A program made the position numbers and the translations under genes. A DNA stretch of 64,000 nt from CAMFLJ01 sp965279255 (GTDB lineage: Bacteria; Actinomycetota; Acidimicrobiia; Acidimicrobiales; Acidimicrobilacustridaceae). Positions 28,188 through 37,121 of the stretch are shown here, piece after piece (position 1 is the stretch's first letter; each line of letters opens with the position of its first letter). Location of the stretch: the NCBI GenBank assembly GCA_965279255.1, contig OZ257146.1, forward strand, positions 186,001 through 250,000, read 5' to 3'. The notes beneath the pieces are model-generated. The model worked only from the letters and a program-made list of their open reading frames with translations. It was not told where the DNA came from and ran no database searches.

Positions 28188-30620
28188 TCACACCGGCTCC
28201 AGTTCCTCTGGGGCGGGAGCGGCGGGGGTCGCCGACTCGATCGAGAACCGCGGGACGAGTCGGTCGAGCCAGCCCGGGATCCACCAGTTCCGGTCGCCGA
28301 GCAGCGCCATCGTGGCCGGCACGAGGACCATGCGGACCAGGGTGGCGTCGAGGAACACGGCGAGCCCTAGCCCGAAGCCGAAGACCTTGATCTCTCGACC
28401 GTCCTCGAACACGAACGAGCCGAAGACCACGACCATGATGGCGGCGGCGGCGGTGATGACCCGGGCGGTCGAGGCCAGGCCGTCGGCCACCGATGTCGAT
28501 GCGTCACCGGTGCGGTCGTACTCCTCGCGGATGCGGGAGAGCATGAACACCTCGTAGTCCATCGAGAGCCCGAAGACGATGGCGAACAGCATGAGGGGCA
28601 TGAACGGGTTGATCGGTGCTGCCTCGATGCCGAAGAGCGCGGCACCCCATCCCCACTGGAACACGGCCACGATCACGCCGTAGGTGGCGGCGATCGAGAG
28701 CATGTTCATGACCACGGCCTTGAGCGGGACGAGCACCGACCGGAACACCATCAGCAGGACGAGGAACGACATGCCGAGGACGGCGGCGAAGAACAGCGGC
28801 ATGCGCTCGCTCAGGTAGTCGGTCACGTCGATGTTGGTGGCAGCACCGCCGGTGACGTGGACGTCGAGCCCGGCCGCGGCCGCGGCCGGCACGGCGTCGT
28901 CGCGAAGGGTGCGGACGAGCTGGGTCGTCGCCTCGTCCTGGGGTGCGGACGTCGGGATGAGGGTCATCACGTAGGCGGCCGGGCTCGACGGGTCGTCGGC
29001 CACAGGCGCCGTGACCGCGGCGACGCCCGGGGTCGCGACGAGGCGTGCGTGCAGCTCGTCGATGCCCCCTGCGTCGGTGCCGGCGGCCGTGGTGGCGGTG
29101 ACGACGAAGGGGCTGTTGAAGCCCTCGCCGAAGCCCTCGGCCAGCAGGTCGTAGGCCTGGCGGGTGGGTGAGCCCTCGGGGAAGTTGCCTTCGTCGGCCC
29201 AACCGAGGCGGAGGCCGAGGACCGGCGCGGCCAGGACGATCAGGGTGACCGCTGCCGCCCCGCCCCAGAGCAGCGGTCGCCGCTGGATGGTTCGGCTCCA
29301 CCGGTGAGAGAACGTCGTCTCCACCGGCTTGGCCGCCCGGTGGGGCACCACGTCACGCAGCTTCGGGACGAAGCGGCTCAGCACCAGGGTGGCGACGGCG
29401 ACGACCGCGCCACCGGCGGCGAGCGGGGTGAAGCCGATGCCGACCCCGAGGATGGCCGTCGCCGTGGCACCGGCGGCGATCAGGCCACGCCAGCGGGTGA
29501 CCTCGAGTCGCGGTCCGGCCATGGCGAGCAGAGCCGGCAGCAGCGTCATCGACGTGAACATGGTCGCCAGCACGGTGGCCGAGACGCCGAGCCCCATCCC
29601 CGAGAGCATCCCGATGCCGACCAGCAGCAGGCCGAGCATCGAGACGACGACCGTGGCCCCGGCGAAGGCGACGGCCCGTCCGGCGGTGCTCATGGCGATC
29701 ACGACGGCGTCCCTCGGCGGGTGCCCGGCGTGGACCGCTTCGCGGGTGCGGGTGACGATGAAGAGCGCGTAGTCGATGCCGACGCCGAGGCCGACCATCA
29801 TCCCGAGCAGCATCGTGTCCTCGGGGACGGTCGCCACCCGCGTGAGCAGGACGACGGTTCCGAGGCCGATGCCGACACCGCCGAGGGCGACGGCGATGGG
29901 CAGGCCCATCGCCAGCACCGAGCCGAAGGCGACGATGAGCACGATGACGGCGAACGCGATCCCGATCAGCTCGGTCTGGGGCGGCTCGACCGATGCCAGG
30001 TACTGGCCGCCGGCCAGGACCTCGAGCCCCTCGATCGACGGCGCCTCCTCGGTGATGAGCTGGCCGATGCGGCCCGACTCGGTGTCGTCGACGTCGGCCG
30101 ACAGGTTCACCTGGGCGAACGCCAGTTGCCCGGCCAGCGGCCCGGTCGAGGCGATCTGGCCGGCGCCCTGGTCGGAGTAGGGGGACACGACGGTCGCACC
30201 GGGAGCTCTCGGGTTCCCTGACTGATCCGGGAAGCCGGCGTCGACCGTGGCGAAGAGGCGATCCATCGCCGCGACGACCACGGGGTCATCGACGCCCTGG
30301 TCGGCGCGGAACACGATCATGCCGGACTGCCCGCCGGTGCCGAGCTCGGGGAAGTGCTCCTCGAGGACGGCGAACCCGGCGGTGCTGTCGGAGTCGGGCA
30401 CCACCGATCCGCTGCTGAACGCGGGGCCCACCGCGCCGGCGGCGGCCAGGACGATCACGAGGACCGCGGCCCACAGCCCGACGGTCACTCGGCGGTGGTC
30501 GAAGCACCAGCCACCGAGGCGGCCGAGCAGGGGGTCGCGCCCCGGGGACCGGGCCGCGTTCCGTCGATCGGCGACGGGTGATGGAGTGGCAGGAAGACGG
30601 TCCAGGGGCGACGTGGGCAT
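28188..30620 (-). CDS. MMPL/RND family membrane transporter
   Basis: An 810-residue inner-membrane transporter of the RND superfamily, MMPL branch, which uses the proton gradient to export lipids or hydrophobic compounds. Two halves are visible, each with an extracytoplasmic domain after the first helix (about 70-200 and 490-615) followed by five to six helices. The conserved VGLGVGIDYALFIVTRTRE and FGLSMDYEVFMLSRIREEYD (G-x-x-x-D-Y motifs of helices 4 and 10) supply the proton-relay residues. Start ATG 30620 is chosen; ATG 30629 is possible. It is divergent from a NarL-type two-component system that probably controls it. Confidence 0.93.
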   Translation of the reverse strand: MPTSPLDRLPATPSPVADRRNAARSPGRDPLLGRLGGWCFDHRRVTVGLWAAVLVIVLAAAGAVGPAFSSGSVVPDSDSTAGFAVLEEHFPELGTGGQSGMIVFRADQGVDDPVVVAAMDRLFATVDAGFPDQSGNPRAPGATVVSPYSDQGAGQIASTGPLAGQLAFAQVNLSADVDDTESGRIGQLITEEAPSIEGLEVLAGGQYLASVEPPQTELIGIAFAVIVLIVAFGSVLAMGLPIAVALGGVGIGLGTVVLLTRVATVPEDTMLLGMMVGLGVGIDYALFIVTRTREAVHAGHPPRDAVVIAMSTAGRAVAFAGATVVVSMLGLLLVGIGMLSGMGLGVSATVLATMFTSMTLLPALLAMAGPRLEVTRWRGLIAAGATATAILGVGIGFTPLAAGGAVVAVATLVLSRFVPKLRDVVPHRAAKPVETTFSHRWSRTIQRRPLLWGGAAAVTLIVLAAPVLGLRLGWADEGNFPEGSPTRQAYDLLAEGFGEGFNSPFVVTATTAAGTDAGGIDELHARLVATPGVAAVTAPVADDPSSPAAYVMTLIPTSAPQDEATTQLVRTLRDDAVPAAAAAGLDVHVTGGAATNIDVTDYLSERMPLFFAAVLGMSFLVLLMVFRSVLVPLKAVVMNMLSIAATYGVIVAVFQWGWGAALFGIEAAPINPFMPLMLFAIVFGLSMDYEVFMLSRIREEYDRTGDASTSVADGLASTARVITAAAAIMVVVFGSFVFEDGREIKVFGFGLGLAVFLDATLVRMVLVPATMALLGDRNWWIPGWLDRLVPRFSIESATPAAPAPEELEPV

Positions 30621-30656
30621 GGCCCCCATCCTCCGGATCCCCGATCGGGCGCACAT

Positions 30657-30676
30657 CGGAAGTCCGGCCACTTCCG
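30657..30676. promoter_or_regulatory. Dyad between MMPL gene and two-component system
   Basis: Perfect 7-bp arms CGGAAGT (30657-30663) and ACTTCCG (30670-30676) around a self-complementary CCGGCC centre give a 20-bp palindrome. It sits 37 bp upstream of the MMPL start and 77 bp upstream of the kinase start. NarL/LiaR-type regulators bind dyads of about this size, so it is a candidate site for the adjacent response regulator. Confidence 0.6.
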
Positions 30677-30752
30677 CACCGGCTGATCGGCCGGCGGCCG
30701 GATCGTCCTTTCGGCTGATCCGCCGGGCTCCCGGTTTCCCTACGCTTGCCCC

Positions 30753-31898
30753 GTGCTGTTGGACAAGAGCCGGTCCTACTGGACGGAACCGCGGGCGACC
30801 GATCGCACCGGACCGTCACGGCGTGACTGGCTGCTCGTGGCGGTCGTGCTCGGGGTGGCGGCGATCGAGACCATCGCCCGCGACGAGCTGGTGTGGAGCG
30901 GCGCCTCGGTGATCGTCATCGTCGGGATCGCCTTGCTGCTGCCCTGGCGCCGGGTCCACCCGCTCCTGGTGGTCGCCCTCACCTTCGGGACGGTGAGCGC
31001 GGTCGAGATCGTGGCGCTGGTTCGCGACGTGGCGTGGGACGGGCTCAACACGGGGCTCTTCGTGCTCCTGCTGCCGTACGCGCTCACGCGGTGGGGCTCC
31101 GGACGAGAGGTCGGCGCTGGTGTCCTCTTCATGTCGGTACCGGTGGTCCTGACCGCGGTCGCCGGCGACCCGATCGGCGACACCATCGGCGGCGGCGCCG
31201 TGCTCCTGCTCGCCTGCGCGGTGGGCTTCGCCGTCCGCTACGCCGGTGAGCTGCGAGCCCAGGAGATCGCCGGGCTCCGATCGCGTGAACGAGAGGAGCT
31301 GGCCCGCGAGCTGCACGACACGGTCGCCCACCACGTCTCCGCCATCGCGGTGCGGGCCCAGGCCGGTCGGGTCGTGGCCGCCACCCGACCCGAGGCCGCC
31401 GTCGAGGCGCTGTCGGTGATCGAGGAGGAGGCGACCCGGGCACTCGAGGAGATGCGATCGATGGTCGGCACGCTGCGCGAGGGCGACGGGGTCGACCTGC
31501 GGCCGCAACAGGGCGTGCGCGACCTGCGCCGCCTCGAGGGGGACGGCGCGGGCAGCGGCCCCCGGGTGGTGGTGACGATCGAGGTCGACGAGCTCCGCCC
31601 GTCGGTGGATGCTGCCTGCTTCCGCCTCGCCCAGGAAGCGGTCACCAACGCCCTGCGCCACGCTCGCCAGGCGACGGTGGTGCAGGTCCGGGTCGACGGA
31701 GACGACGACCAGGTGCGGGTCACCGTCGTCGACGACGGACGAGGCGGCACGGCACCGACCGCGTCGACGCCGGGCTTCGGGCTGGTCGGCATGGCCGAGC
31801 GGGCCAAGCTCCTCGGCGGCACGTTCGCAGCCGGCCCCCGTCCCGATGGCGGCTGGGCCGTCGAAGCCACCCTCCCTCGCCGGGCGACGACGCCGTGA
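30753..31898 (+). CDS. NarL-type sensor histidine kinase
   Basis: A 381-residue membrane kinase of the HisKA_3 (DesK/LiaS-like) class. Five or six hydrophobic segments cover residues 25-165 with almost no extracytoplasmic domain, which suggests sensing within the membrane. The phospho-acceptor His188 lies in REELARELHDTVAHHVSAI. The ATPase domain holds EAVTNALRHARQA and VVDDGRGG. GTG 30753 follows a TACGCT -10 box (30741-30746) by 6 nt, so the message is probably leaderless. It overlaps the regulator gene by 4 nt. Confidence 0.92.
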   Translation: MLLDKSRSYWTEPRATDRTGPSRRDWLLVAVVLGVAAIETIARDELVWSGASVIVIVGIALLLPWRRVHPLLVVALTFGTVSAVEIVALVRDVAWDGLNTGLFVLLLPYALTRWGSGREVGAGVLFMSVPVVLTAVAGDPIGDTIGGGAVLLLACAVGFAVRYAGELRAQEIAGLRSREREELARELHDTVAHHVSAIAVRAQAGRVVAATRPEAAVEALSVIEEEATRALEEMRSMVGTLREGDGVDLRPQQGVRDLRRLEGDGAGSGPRVVVTIEVDELRPSVDAACFRLAQEAVTNALRHARQATVVQVRVDGDDDQVRVTVVDDGRGGTAPTASTPGFGLVGMAERAKLLGGTFAAGPRPDGGWAVEATLPRRATTP

Positions 31899-32569
31899 CC
31901 ACCGCCGACGGGACCATCCGCGTGCTGATCGCCGACGATCAGGACATCGTGCGCACCGGCCTGCGCATGATCCTCGACGCCCAGCCCGGCATCGAGGTGG
32001 TAGGCGAGGCGGCTGACGGGCGCGACGCGCTCGAGCTCGCTCGCCGGCTGCGACCCGATGTCTGCCTGTTCGACATCCGCATGCCCGAGCTCGACGGCAT
32101 CGAGCTCACCCGCCTGCTGGCCGGGCCCGATGTGACCGATCCGCTCGCCATCGTGGTCATCACGACGTTCGACCTCGACGAGTACGTCCACGGGGCGCTC
32201 AAGGCGGGCGCCCGCGGGTTCCTGCTGAAGGATGCCGGCCCGGAGCTGCTCGCCCAGGCGGTGCGCTCGGCGGCCAGCGGTGACGCACTCATCGCTCCGA
32301 GCGTGACCGCCCGGCTGCTGTCGTCGTTCTCGGACCTCGGGGCGTCGGCGAGCAGGCCGACGGCCCAGCCGGTCGATCCGCTGACCGAGCGCGAGGAGGA
32401 GGTGTTGGTGACCGTCGCCCGGGGCCGCACCAACGCCGAGATCGCCGATGACCTCTGCATCAGCCTCAGCACCGTGAAGTCACACCTGGCCAGCCTCATG
32501 AGCAAGCTCGGGGCCCGCAACCGGGTCGAGCTCGCCATGTGGGCCTACGAGACCGGCCGCATGCCCTGA
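31895..32569 (+). CDS. NarL/LuxR-type response regulator
   Basis: A 224-residue regulator. The receiver domain has DD (14-15), phospho-acceptor Asp60 in VCLFDIRMPELDGIEL, T in VVITTFDLDEYV and Lys in FLLKDAGPELL. The LuxR helix-turn-helix reads LTEREEEVLVTVARGRTNAEIADDLCISLSTVKSHLASLMSKLG. GTG 31895 overlaps the kinase stop (GTGA). The dyad at 30657 is a plausible target, which would place the MMPL exporter and the operon itself under its control. Confidence 0.94.
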   Translation: MTTADGTIRVLIADDQDIVRTGLRMILDAQPGIEVVGEAADGRDALELARRLRPDVCLFDIRMPELDGIELTRLLAGPDVTDPLAIVVITTFDLDEYVHGALKAGARGFLLKDAGPELLAQAVRSAASGDALIAPSVTARLLSSFSDLGASASRPTAQPVDPLTEREEEVLVTVARGRTNAEIADDLCISLSTVKSHLASLMSKLGARNRVELAMWAYETGRMP

Positions 32570-32663
32570 TCCGCGAGCGTTGCATCACGCCTCAGGGGCG
32601 GCTCGGACCTCCACCAGAACCGACGGGTGAGGTGTCTCCGTCCGCTGGCTGCGGGCCCGGAGA
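32570..32663. terminator. Imperfect hairpin between convergent genes
   Basis: ACCTC-C-ACC around 32608-32616 can pair with GGGTGAGGT around 32625-32633, giving a bulged stem between the convergent response regulator and HNH genes. No T-tract follows. Nothing else is seen in this 94-bp gap. Confidence 0.35.
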
Positions 32664-34166
32664 TCAGGCGCCGAGGTCGAGCTCTCGTCGGGCCCGTTCG
32701 AGCACCATGCGGCGGTGGCGTTGGAACTCGACCTCTTCGCTGGGACTGCGGTGCTCGGGGCAGGGGCAGTCGCACCGGGGGCGCCGGGTCGGTGGTGGTG
32801 CCGTGACCACCGGCCGGGCGGGCTCCGAGGTGGTGGCGACCGGTGGTCGTGGGAGCCGAGCGGTGAGGCCGGGAGGTCGGGTGGTGCGCTCGGTGCCGTC
32901 CTCGAGCGTCACCGTGTAGGTGCCGTCGGGGTCGATGCGGTTGGCCCACCTCCGTCGGTGGAGCATGCGGTGGCAGCGGCGGCACAGGGCGACGGCGTTG
33001 TCGATGTCGGTGAGCCCGCCTTCCTCCCACGGCACGACGTGGTGGATGTCGCACTTGGAGGGATCGGCTCCGCAGCCCCGACAGCCCTGATCACGTGCCA
33101 GCACGGCTCGACGCTGCGCCGCGGTGAAGGTGCGGGTCGTGCGGCCGAGGTGGAGGAGCCGGCCGTCGGCGCTGAGGAGCAGCTCCATGGCCCCGCCGGC
33201 GGCGACCGATGCCAGCAGGCTGTCGGTGACGGGGTGGCCGTCGAGGGTGGCGGCGGAGCCGCCAGCGCCCTGGAACGCAGCCGTGAACAGGCCCCGGTCG
33301 AGCTCCCCGAGCCCGGGCCGAGCCGCCAGGAACCGCTCGAGCTGGGCAGCGGTGACGACCCCGGCGACCCGGAGCCACGCCCGGTAGAGGGCCACCACGT
33401 CGGCGGTGATCACGAGCCGCTCCCTGCGCCGGTTCCCGTCGGCGTTCTCGAGCGAGTCGAGATAGCCCTGGCACACCTCGACCAGCGCGTCGGCCCGCCG
33501 TTGCCTGGGCGTGCGCCGTTCGCCGGGGAGGTCGTCGCGGGTGGCTGCTTCGAGGGCCTTCTCGATCGGCGCGGCCGAGTCGAGGTCGAAGAAGCCCCGA
33601 ACGGCCAACTCGTCGCCGACCCGCGACGCCGACAGCTCCCGCTCGGGCACCGCCTCGGCCGGAGTGATGCCGGCCTCGACCGCCTCTCGCACGGCCATGT
33701 CGTCGGCAGTGCTCACCCAGTGGCGCAGCACCTTCCCGGTCTGGAAGGCGGTCAACGGGGCCAGGATGGCGATGGTGTCGTCGATCGTCTCGGCGAAGCG
33801 CTCGAGGTGACGGTCGGGCACGACTGACGTGGCGAGGTCTATCTGGGCGCCGGTCAGCCGGCCGTCACGCCAGGCGGCACCGAGCTCGGGCCACACCGCC
33901 ACCCGGGCGGCCCGCTTCGCGACCTGGCGGGAGCGGGGCAGGGTCATCTTGCAACGATGACGTTCGAACGACGCCGTGTTGGCGAACCCTTCGACCTCCG
34001 CGAGCCCTGCGGCGGTGTAGGCGGCCTCGGCGGCGGAGATGACGGCGTCGAGGCGATCGTGGAGCTCCCGGGCCTCGGCGATCACGTCGCCGTGGACAGC
34101 CAGATCGAGGCCCTCGATGGCCTCTCGCAGCACGTGGAGCTGCTCTGGTGTCCCCCCGCTCGCCAT
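32664..34166 (-). CDS. DUF222 (13E12 repeat) protein with HNH endonuclease domain
   Basis: A 500-residue protein of the actinobacterial 13E12/REP family. Residues about 20-290 are the helical DUF222 domain (SAAEAAYTAAGLAEVEGFAN, KRAARVAVWPELGAAWRDGRLTGAQIDLA). Residues about 375-440 are an HNH nuclease domain: RRAVLARDQGCRGCGADPSKCDIHHVVPWEEGG with CRRCHRMLHRR. The DUF222-HNH arrangement is usual, occurs in many scattered copies per genome and is thought to be mobile-element related; its target is unknown. ATG 34166 follows a clean promoter, TTGTCG, 17 nt, TAGAGT (34179-34174), 7 nt. The C-terminus is proline- and arginine-rich with a second Cys cluster (CDCPCPEH). Confidence 0.92.
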   Translation of the reverse strand: MASGGTPEQLHVLREAIEGLDLAVHGDVIAEARELHDRLDAVISAAEAAYTAAGLAEVEGFANTASFERHRCKMTLPRSRQVAKRAARVAVWPELGAAWRDGRLTGAQIDLATSVVPDRHLERFAETIDDTIAILAPLTAFQTGKVLRHWVSTADDMAVREAVEAGITPAEAVPERELSASRVGDELAVRGFFDLDSAAPIEKALEAATRDDLPGERRTPRQRRADALVEVCQGYLDSLENADGNRRRERLVITADVVALYRAWLRVAGVVTAAQLERFLAARPGLGELDRGLFTAAFQGAGGSAATLDGHPVTDSLLASVAAGGAMELLLSADGRLLHLGRTTRTFTAAQRRAVLARDQGCRGCGADPSKCDIHHVVPWEEGGLTDIDNAVALCRRCHRMLHRRRWANRIDPDGTYTVTLEDGTERTTRPPGLTARLPRPPVATTSEPARPVVTAPPPTRRPRCDCPCPEHRSPSEEVEFQRHRRMVLERARRELDLGA

Positions 34167-34203
34167 GTCGACAACTCTACCAAACACCAGTTCGAGCGAC
34201 AAG
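34167..34203 (-). promoter_or_regulatory. Leaderless promoter of the DUF222-HNH gene
   Basis: On the minus strand, -35 TTGTCG, a 17-nt spacer and -10 TAGAGT (34179-34174) precede the ATG by 7 nt. The transcript should begin at or within a base or two of the start codon. The flanking sequence is AT-rich compared with neighbours, including an A-run at 34205-34209. Confidence 0.7.
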
Positions 34204-34263
34204 CGAAAAACCCTGAAAATCATTGAGGTTTCGGAGCCACCGACCGTGTCGGCGAGGGCGCGC

Positions 34264-35277
34264 TCAGAGGCGGTAGCCCATCTCGGAGAGGACCCGTCGG
34301 TAGGCGACCGCGAAGCGGTCGAACGGCAGGTGCAGCTCCTCGGTGAGGTCGAGGGGGAGCAGCTCGGGGCGCTGGCCCTCGACGACGGCCTTGTCGGGCC
34401 CCCAGACCTTCTCCTCGAACTCGGCGTAGGCCGCGAAGTCGGTGGCGGCCTCCGACGGGAAGGCGGTGTCCCAGAACACCCGGCACGTGCGGGCCGACGT
34501 GGGGGAGGAGTGGATCCACATCACCGTGCCGGGCCCGGCCGCCCCCTCGAGGCGGACCGTGAACGGGGCGAGCACCTCGTAGCGGAACGTGGACGGGAAC
34601 GACGGGCGGTGGCCCTCGGCGTCGGGCTCGGCGAAGGGATCGCAGGCCGGGTAGCCGACCTCGAAGGTGAGGGTGCGCCCGTCGGCGCCCCGCTCGACCT
34701 CGTAGGTGGCGATCACCGGCTCGCGGCCGTTGCCGAACGTGTCGGCGTGGAGGATCGAGAAGTGGGCGACGTCGCAGAAGTTCTCGATCTCCCGAAAGGT
34801 CTGGCACGCCCAATCGAGCGGTTCGCCGACGAACAGGTCCATCCCGTCGGCGTCGGCCTCGGGGAGGACGGGCATCGGACCGGCCTCCTCGTCGGCGCCG
34901 ACCAGGCAGGCCCAGACCATGCCGGCCTGCTCGGCGACCCGGTGGCTCGCCACCCGGGCGGTGGCGGGGATGCGGTCGTGGTCGAGCTGGGGGATCTCGG
35001 TGCAATGGCCGTCGGGGGCGTACTGCCACCCGTGGTACGGGCAGCGCACGCAGTCCGTCGGCAGCAGGTCGCCCATCGAGAGCCGAACGCCCCGGTGGGC
35101 GCAGAGGTCGTCGAGCAGCAGCAGCTCACCCTCGATCGTGCGGCCGAGCACGAGCTGCTCGTCGAGCAGGGTGACCGGCACGAGACCGCCTGGCACGACG
35201 TCGTCGGAGCGGGCGACGACGTGCCAGAAGCGACGGCTCACCCGCAGGAAGGCCTCGTCGGCGCTCTCGTTGTCCAC
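34264..35277 (-). CDS. Rieske non-heme iron oxygenase, terminal oxygenase component
   Basis: A 337-residue ring-hydroxylating-type oxygenase or demethylase subunit. The Rieske [2Fe-2S] ligands are Cys59-x-His61 and Cys79-x2-His82 (CAHRGVRLSMGDLLPTDCVRCPYHGW). The catalytic iron ligands are in ENFCDVAHFSILH. The C-terminal half matches the VanA/KshA-like group, which handles aromatic ethers or steroids. No ferredoxin reductase lies next to it. GTG 35277 follows a TACCGT -10 box (35290-35285) by 7 nt, indicating a leaderless transcript; GTG 35286 is the alternative. Confidence 0.92.
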   Translation of the reverse strand: MDNESADEAFLRVSRRFWHVVARSDDVVPGGLVPVTLLDEQLVLGRTIEGELLLLDDLCAHRGVRLSMGDLLPTDCVRCPYHGWQYAPDGHCTEIPQLDHDRIPATARVASHRVAEQAGMVWACLVGADEEAGPMPVLPEADADGMDLFVGEPLDWACQTFREIENFCDVAHFSILHADTFGNGREPVIATYEVERGADGRTLTFEVGYPACDPFAEPDAEGHRPSFPSTFRYEVLAPFTVRLEGAAGPGTVMWIHSSPTSARTCRVFWDTAFPSEAATDFAAYAEFEEKVWGPDKAVVEGQRPELLPLDLTEELHLPFDRFAVAYRRVLSEMGYRL

Positions 35278-35398
35278 GCCGAGCACGGTAGGGAGCCTGT
35301 GTTTCGGCTGGGTGATCCGTGGGTGACGTGGCGATGAGCAGCGCGAAACCCGGTCGAGGGCCGGCCCGTCGAGCGGTAGACAGAGCGGCGGAGGAGCC

Positions 35399-36091
35399 AT
35401 GCCGACCGCACGCCAGCACCTGATCTTCGACGCCGACGACACGCTCTGGGAGAACAACGTCCTCTTCGAGCGCACGATCGACGACTTCATCGAGTGGATC
35501 GACCACCCCACCCTCGACCCGGAGGCCGTCCGCCACCTGCTGCTCGACATCGAGCGGGCCAACGCCACCGCCCACGGCTACGGCTCCAAGGTGTTCCTGC
35601 GCAGCCTCCACGACTGCTTCGAGCGGCTGGCCGAGAGGCCCGTGACCCCCGCCGACGCCGACGAGATCCTCGGGCTCGCCCATCGGCTGGCCAGCCACGA
35701 GATGGAGCTCATCCCCGATGTGGCCGCCACCCTCGACGAGCTGGCGGTGCGCCACGACCTGCTGCTGCTCACCAAGGGCGACCCGGTCGAGCAGCAGCGC
35801 AAGATCGACGCCTCGGGCCTCGCCCACCACTTCCGCCGGGCGGTGATCGTGGCCGAGAAGGAGCCGGCGGTCTACGCCCAGCTGGCCGCGGCCGAGGGCC
35901 TCGATCCGGGGCGGGCGTGGATGATCGGCAACTCGATCAAGTCCGACGTCAACCCGGCGCTGGCCGTCGGCATGGGAGCGGTGTTCATCCCCAACGACAA
36001 CACCTGGGCCCTCGAGCACGCCGAGCTCGAGCCCGCCGCACCCCGGCTCCTGCAGCTCGACCGCTTCGGCGAGCTCACCGCCCACTTCTGA
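35399..36091 (+). CDS. HAD-family hydrolase
   Basis: A 230-residue phosphatase-like protein. Motif I is IFDADDTLW with nucleophile Asp11 and acid/base Asp13; motif II is LLLLTKGD; the motif III Lys is in IVAEKEP; motif IV is MIGNSIKSDVNPALAVGMG. A helical C1-type cap lies between residues 18 and 90. The usual substrates are small phosphorylated metabolites; the specific one is unknown. GCGGAGGAG precedes ATG 35399. Confidence 0.9.
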   Translation: MPTARQHLIFDADDTLWENNVLFERTIDDFIEWIDHPTLDPEAVRHLLLDIERANATAHGYGSKVFLRSLHDCFERLAERPVTPADADEILGLAHRLASHEMELIPDVAATLDELAVRHDLLLLTKGDPVEQQRKIDASGLAHHFRRAVIVAEKEPAVYAQLAAAEGLDPGRAWMIGNSIKSDVNPALAVGMGAVFIPNDNTWALEHAELEPAAPRLLQLDRFGELTAHF

Positions 36092-36139
36092 GGTCCGGAG
36101 GGTCGCGAACGGGCGGATCGTCCGGTAGCTTCCCGCCTC

Positions 36140-36622
36140 ATGACGATCACGACTGGTGAGAAGATTCCGGACGTCGAGGTGTTCGTGATGGGGCCCGAGG
36201 GTGGGCCCCAGAAGACCACCACCGGCGAGCTGTTGGGGAGCGGGCGCGTGGTGCTGTTCGCGGTTCCCGGGGCGTACACCCCCGGGTGCTCGAAGGTGCA
36301 CCTGCCCGGCTTCGTGGAGGGCGCCAAGGACCTCCAGGGCAAGGGCGTCGACACGATCGCGTGCATCGCGGTCAACGACGCCTTCGTCATGGACGCCTGG
36401 GGCAAGGAGCAGGGTGTCGGCGACGACATCGTCATGGTCGGCGACGGCAACGGCCAGTTCGCCGAGGCCATGGGCCTGGTGATGGACGGCAGCGGCTTCG
36501 GCCTCGGCAAGCGCTCGAAGCGCTACGCCGCCATCATCGAGGACGGCACCATCACCAGCCTGGCCATCGACGAGTCGGGCATCGAGCAGAGCGCCTGCTC
36601 GAACATCCTCTCGATGCTCTAG
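36140..36622 (+). CDS. Peroxiredoxin of the Prx5/AhpE-like redoxin group
   Basis: A 160-residue thiol peroxidase that reduces peroxides in the cytosol. The peroxidatic cysteine is Cys50 in AVPGAYTPGCSKVHLPGF, the Prx5 signature (usually P-G-A-F-T-P-x-C-S). Further cysteines at about 75 (DTIACIAV) and 154 (SACSNIL) could act in resolution or glutathionylation-type recycling. A TAGCTT -10 box at 36126-36131, 8 nt before the ATG, suggests a leaderless message. Its stop TAG shares bases with the stop of the convergent Nudix gene. Confidence 0.94.
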   Translation: MTITTGEKIPDVEVFVMGPEGGPQKTTTGELLGSGRVVLFAVPGAYTPGCSKVHLPGFVEGAKDLQGKGVDTIACIAVNDAFVMDAWGKEQGVGDDIVMVGDGNGQFAEAMGLVMDGSGFGLGKRSKRYAAIIEDGTITSLAIDESGIEQSACSNILSML

Positions 36623-37077
36623 AGCGCAGCCAACGCGTCCAGCAACGGGCGCTGACCCTCGAGGATCCGCACCGCGGCCTCCTCGAGGTCGAACCACTCG
36701 GCTCGGTCGACCTCCGGGAACTCCCGGAGGCGGCCCGAGCCCCGTGGCCACTCGATGGTGAAGGTGTTGCTCACCACGGTGGCCGGGTCGAGGTCACCCT
36801 CGACCGCCCAGGCCGTGACGATCTTGCCGGCCTTCTGGCGCACCTCCCCGAGGGCCACGAACGGGCCGTCGGGCGCCTGGGTGCCGAGCTCCTCGGCGAA
36901 CTCCCGGCGGGCGGCCACGAGCGGGTCCTCGTCGTCGGCGAGCTCGCCCTTGGGCACCGACCAGGCACCGGCGTCCTTGCGCGCCCAGAACGGGCCGCCC
37001 GGGTGCACGAGCAGCACCTCGAGCGTGCCGTCGGCCGTGGTGCGGTGGAGGAGCAGGCCGGCACTGCGCGTCGCCAT
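36619..37077 (-). CDS. Nudix hydrolase
   Basis: A 152-residue pyrophosphohydrolase. The Nudix box is complete at 44-66 (GELADDEDPLVAARREFAEELGT, i.e. G-x5-E-x7-R-E-U-x-E-E-x-G-U). The preceding WSVPKGE and following QKAGKIVTAWAVEGD are typical of the Ap4A/NTP pyrophosphohydrolase-like DUF group. TAGCGT (37089-37084) lies 6 nt before ATG 37077. It ends in the same CTAG tetranucleotide as the convergent peroxiredoxin, with no intergenic spacer. Confidence 0.93.
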   Translation of the reverse strand: MATRSAGLLLHRTTADGTLEVLLVHPGGPFWARKDAGAWSVPKGELADDEDPLVAARREFAEELGTQAPDGPFVALGEVRQKAGKIVTAWAVEGDLDPATVVSNTFTIEWPRGSGRLREFPEVDRAEWFDLEEAAVRILEGQRPLLDALAAL

Positions 37078-37121
37078 CCCCTGACGCTACCGACCGCCGG
37101 TCGCGCCAGCGCCGGTGGGGC

